Positions 62,793 through 64,000 of a stretch of 64,000 bases of DNA are shown here, in pieces. The stretch lies in contig NZ_LT546027.1 in the NCBI RefSeq assembly GCF_900078305.2, positions 167,826 through 231,825 on the forward strand, read 5' to 3'. The position numbers and the translations under genes are program-made. How positions within the stretch are numbered: the first letter of the stretch is position 1; each line of letters begins with the position of its first letter. This DNA comes from Corynebacterium bouchesdurhonense. Its GTDB lineage: Bacteria; Actinomycetota; Actinomycetes; Mycobacteriales; Mycobacteriaceae. The notes below the pieces were generated by a model. It saw nothing but the letters and a program-made list of their open reading frames with translations, had not been told where the DNA came from and made no database searches.

Positions 62793-64000
62793 CGCTGCCA
62801 CTGCGGCGCTGAAATGAAACGCAACGGCACCACATCTAAAGGCACAACCCGGTGGCGGTGTAAAGCCTGTGGCTTCTCCGCCTCCAAAAAGCGCCCCGAC
62901 GTCACCAACGCCGCCACGTTCGCCCAATTCATCACGCACTGCACCACCACGGAGACCCTCTCGGTCACCGCGAAACGACTCGGCGTGAGCCGCTCCACAC
63001 TGAAACGGCGTTTCACCTGGTGTTGGCTCGTTGACGTGCCTGATCCCACCATCAGTCACACCGGGCGCGTCTACGACCAGATCTTCATTGACGGCACCTA
63101 CACCGCAGGCGGGTGCCTTATCGTCGCCGCAACTATCGACCACGTCATTGCCTGGCACTGGTGCTACCGGGAAACCAGTCGCGACTACCAACACCTGCTC
63201 TCACGTATCCCCGCCCCCTTGATCGTTGTGCTCGACGGTGGGCAAGGCGCAGCAAGCGCGATCAAAACGTGTTGGCCAACTACCAAAGTGCAGCGTTGCT
63301 TAGTTCACGCTCAACGCGTTGTGCGCCGCCACACCACCTCGCGCCCGCGCACCGACGCAGGACAAACGATCTACCGGCTGGCGCTCAACCTCACCCAGAT
63401 CACCACATTGGACCAGGCCGCCACCTGGGGTGGGCAGCTGCATGAATTCTCCACCATCTACCAAAAAGGGATGCACGAGAAAACCAGGAGCAAAGACCCC
63501 GCAACCGGGATGTGGGTCCCCACCTGGACCCACGCAAACGTGCGCAAGGCCTACCACACCCTCCATCGCCGGTGCCGAACCAACCTGCTGTTTGTCTCCC
63601 CCGACCCCCCCGAAGGCGTACTCGATCCCGCCCGAGTCAAAGCCCCAACCAACAGTCTTGAAGGCGGGAGCAACGCCCAAGTCAAAGCACTTGCCCACGC
63701 CCACCGCGGGCGCACCAACGAGCACCAACGCCGCATGCTCGACTGGTGGCTGTATCTGAAAACAGAACTGCCTGACGACCCCATCAAGATCGCCAGACAG
63801 TCCAACTGGGGAAAGGATCAACTCGCCAAAGTCCAGATCCTGACCCACGACGAGAACCGCGCCGACCACGAAACAGGACGACCAGCCCTCTACGACAACG
63901 CTATCGACACCAACTACAACCACTCAACAGGCATCCAAAAAGGCCAGATCTAACCCCAGCGACACGCCGACGCCAGACACACTTTTTGACCCTTAACCCG

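Larger units (their letters stand above)
61326..63953 (+). pseudogene. IS1249-family transposase, split by the IS256 element
   Basis: The original start is ATG at 61326 (MPKNRPRCH). The coding sequence breaks after 61351 and resumes after the 8-bp duplication at 62801. The rejoined protein has an N-terminal zinc ribbon (CHCGAEMK and CKACGFS), a helix-turn-helix (TAKRLGVSRSTLKRRF) and a DDE core (IFIDGTY, VLDGGQGA, SLEGGS). By chance the frame continues into the IS256 end, so a GTG at 62742 opens a 403-residue frame. That lacks only the first eight residues of the natural protein. Whether it is expressed is unknown; no ribosome site is evident. Confidence 0.85.
61165..63999 (+). mobile_element. 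IS1249-like element carrying a nested IS256-family insertion
   Basis: The left end GGGTTAAGGGTCAGAATG (from 61165) is matched by the inverse of the right end (to 63999): GGGTTAAGGGTCAAAAAG, then GTGTGTC. Without the nested element and one target copy it is about 1386 bp, near the size I recall for IS1249. The right boundary falls at the window edge, so a target duplication cannot be tested. The inner transposase gene is interrupted. The spacer 61165-61325 holds no gene. Confidence 0.85.

Overview
The window is a high-GC actinobacterial chromosome segment, almost certainly from a Corynebacterium. The evidence is gene content and order as I recall them for the genus: qcrCAB-ctaE, ctaF, ctaC, ltsA, erpA, ilvE, pepA, sucB, lipB-lipA, glnA, thrC, glnE-glnA2, rnpB, the RNase H/CobC fusion and the Nif3 gene. 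Many genes also start directly at ATG or GTG about 6-10 nt after a TANNNT -10 box. I cannot name the species.

Layout. 1-4018 (minus): aroG (partial), a 3'-5' exoribonuclease, a small membrane protein, plsC, glk and pimB'. 4055-6292 (minus): two NlpC/P60 cell-wall hydrolases; the second has a c-di-AMP (ydaO-type) riboswitch, and both have an 11-nt-period direct repeat upstream that looks like an MtrA site. 6846-13168 (minus): the cytochrome bc1-aa3 block, qcrB-qcrA-qcrC-ctaE then ctaF-ctaC. 13169-13578: divergent spacer with a strongly folded 107-bp inverted repeat. 13579-21160: ltsA, erpA, a DUF3043 protein, a degenerate-looking cobT, ilvE, pepA and a small unknown gene. 21277-31731 (plus): lipoate-linked metabolism, with a three-lipoyl-domain sucB, a dihydroxyacetone kinase, the glycine cleavage operon gcvP-gcvT-gcvH, lipB and lipA. 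31755-41340: membrane proteins and transporters, glnA, a VIT1-type metal transporter, a frameshifted GH25 lysozyme gene, a Nudix hydrolase and unknown secreted or membrane proteins. 41371-48605 (minus): S1 protease, thrC, a small gene, glnE and glnA2. 48703-61139: CYTH-CHAD protein, a gutted FtsX-type permease, a galactokinase-like gene, an RNB exonuclease, rnpB, the RNase H/CobC fusion, a zinc-ribbon protein, Nif3, a HAD phosphatase, an LMW protein tyrosine phosphatase, a truncated SURF1, an unknown gene and an Ltp-type lipoprotein. 61165-63999: an IS1249-like element into whose transposase gene an IS256-family element has inserted, with 8-bp target duplications.

How the genes work together. 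Lipoate made by LipB and LipA is used by SucB and GcvH, both encoded just upstream. GlnE adenylylates GlnA. The qcr and cta genes form one respiratory supercomplex, although the SURF1 assembly gene in this window is broken. ErpA supports Fe-S proteins such as LipA and QcrA.

Most notable observations: (1) a dispersed oligonucleotide, core CGTCGNNAAGC, found 31 times on both strands, in genes and at gene ends, but absent from the insertion sequences; (2) the folded element at 13307-13413; (3) the probable double control of the nlpC gene; (4) several genes with internal deletions or frameshifts; (5) Gly-X-Y micro-insertions in three unrelated cytosolic enzymes.
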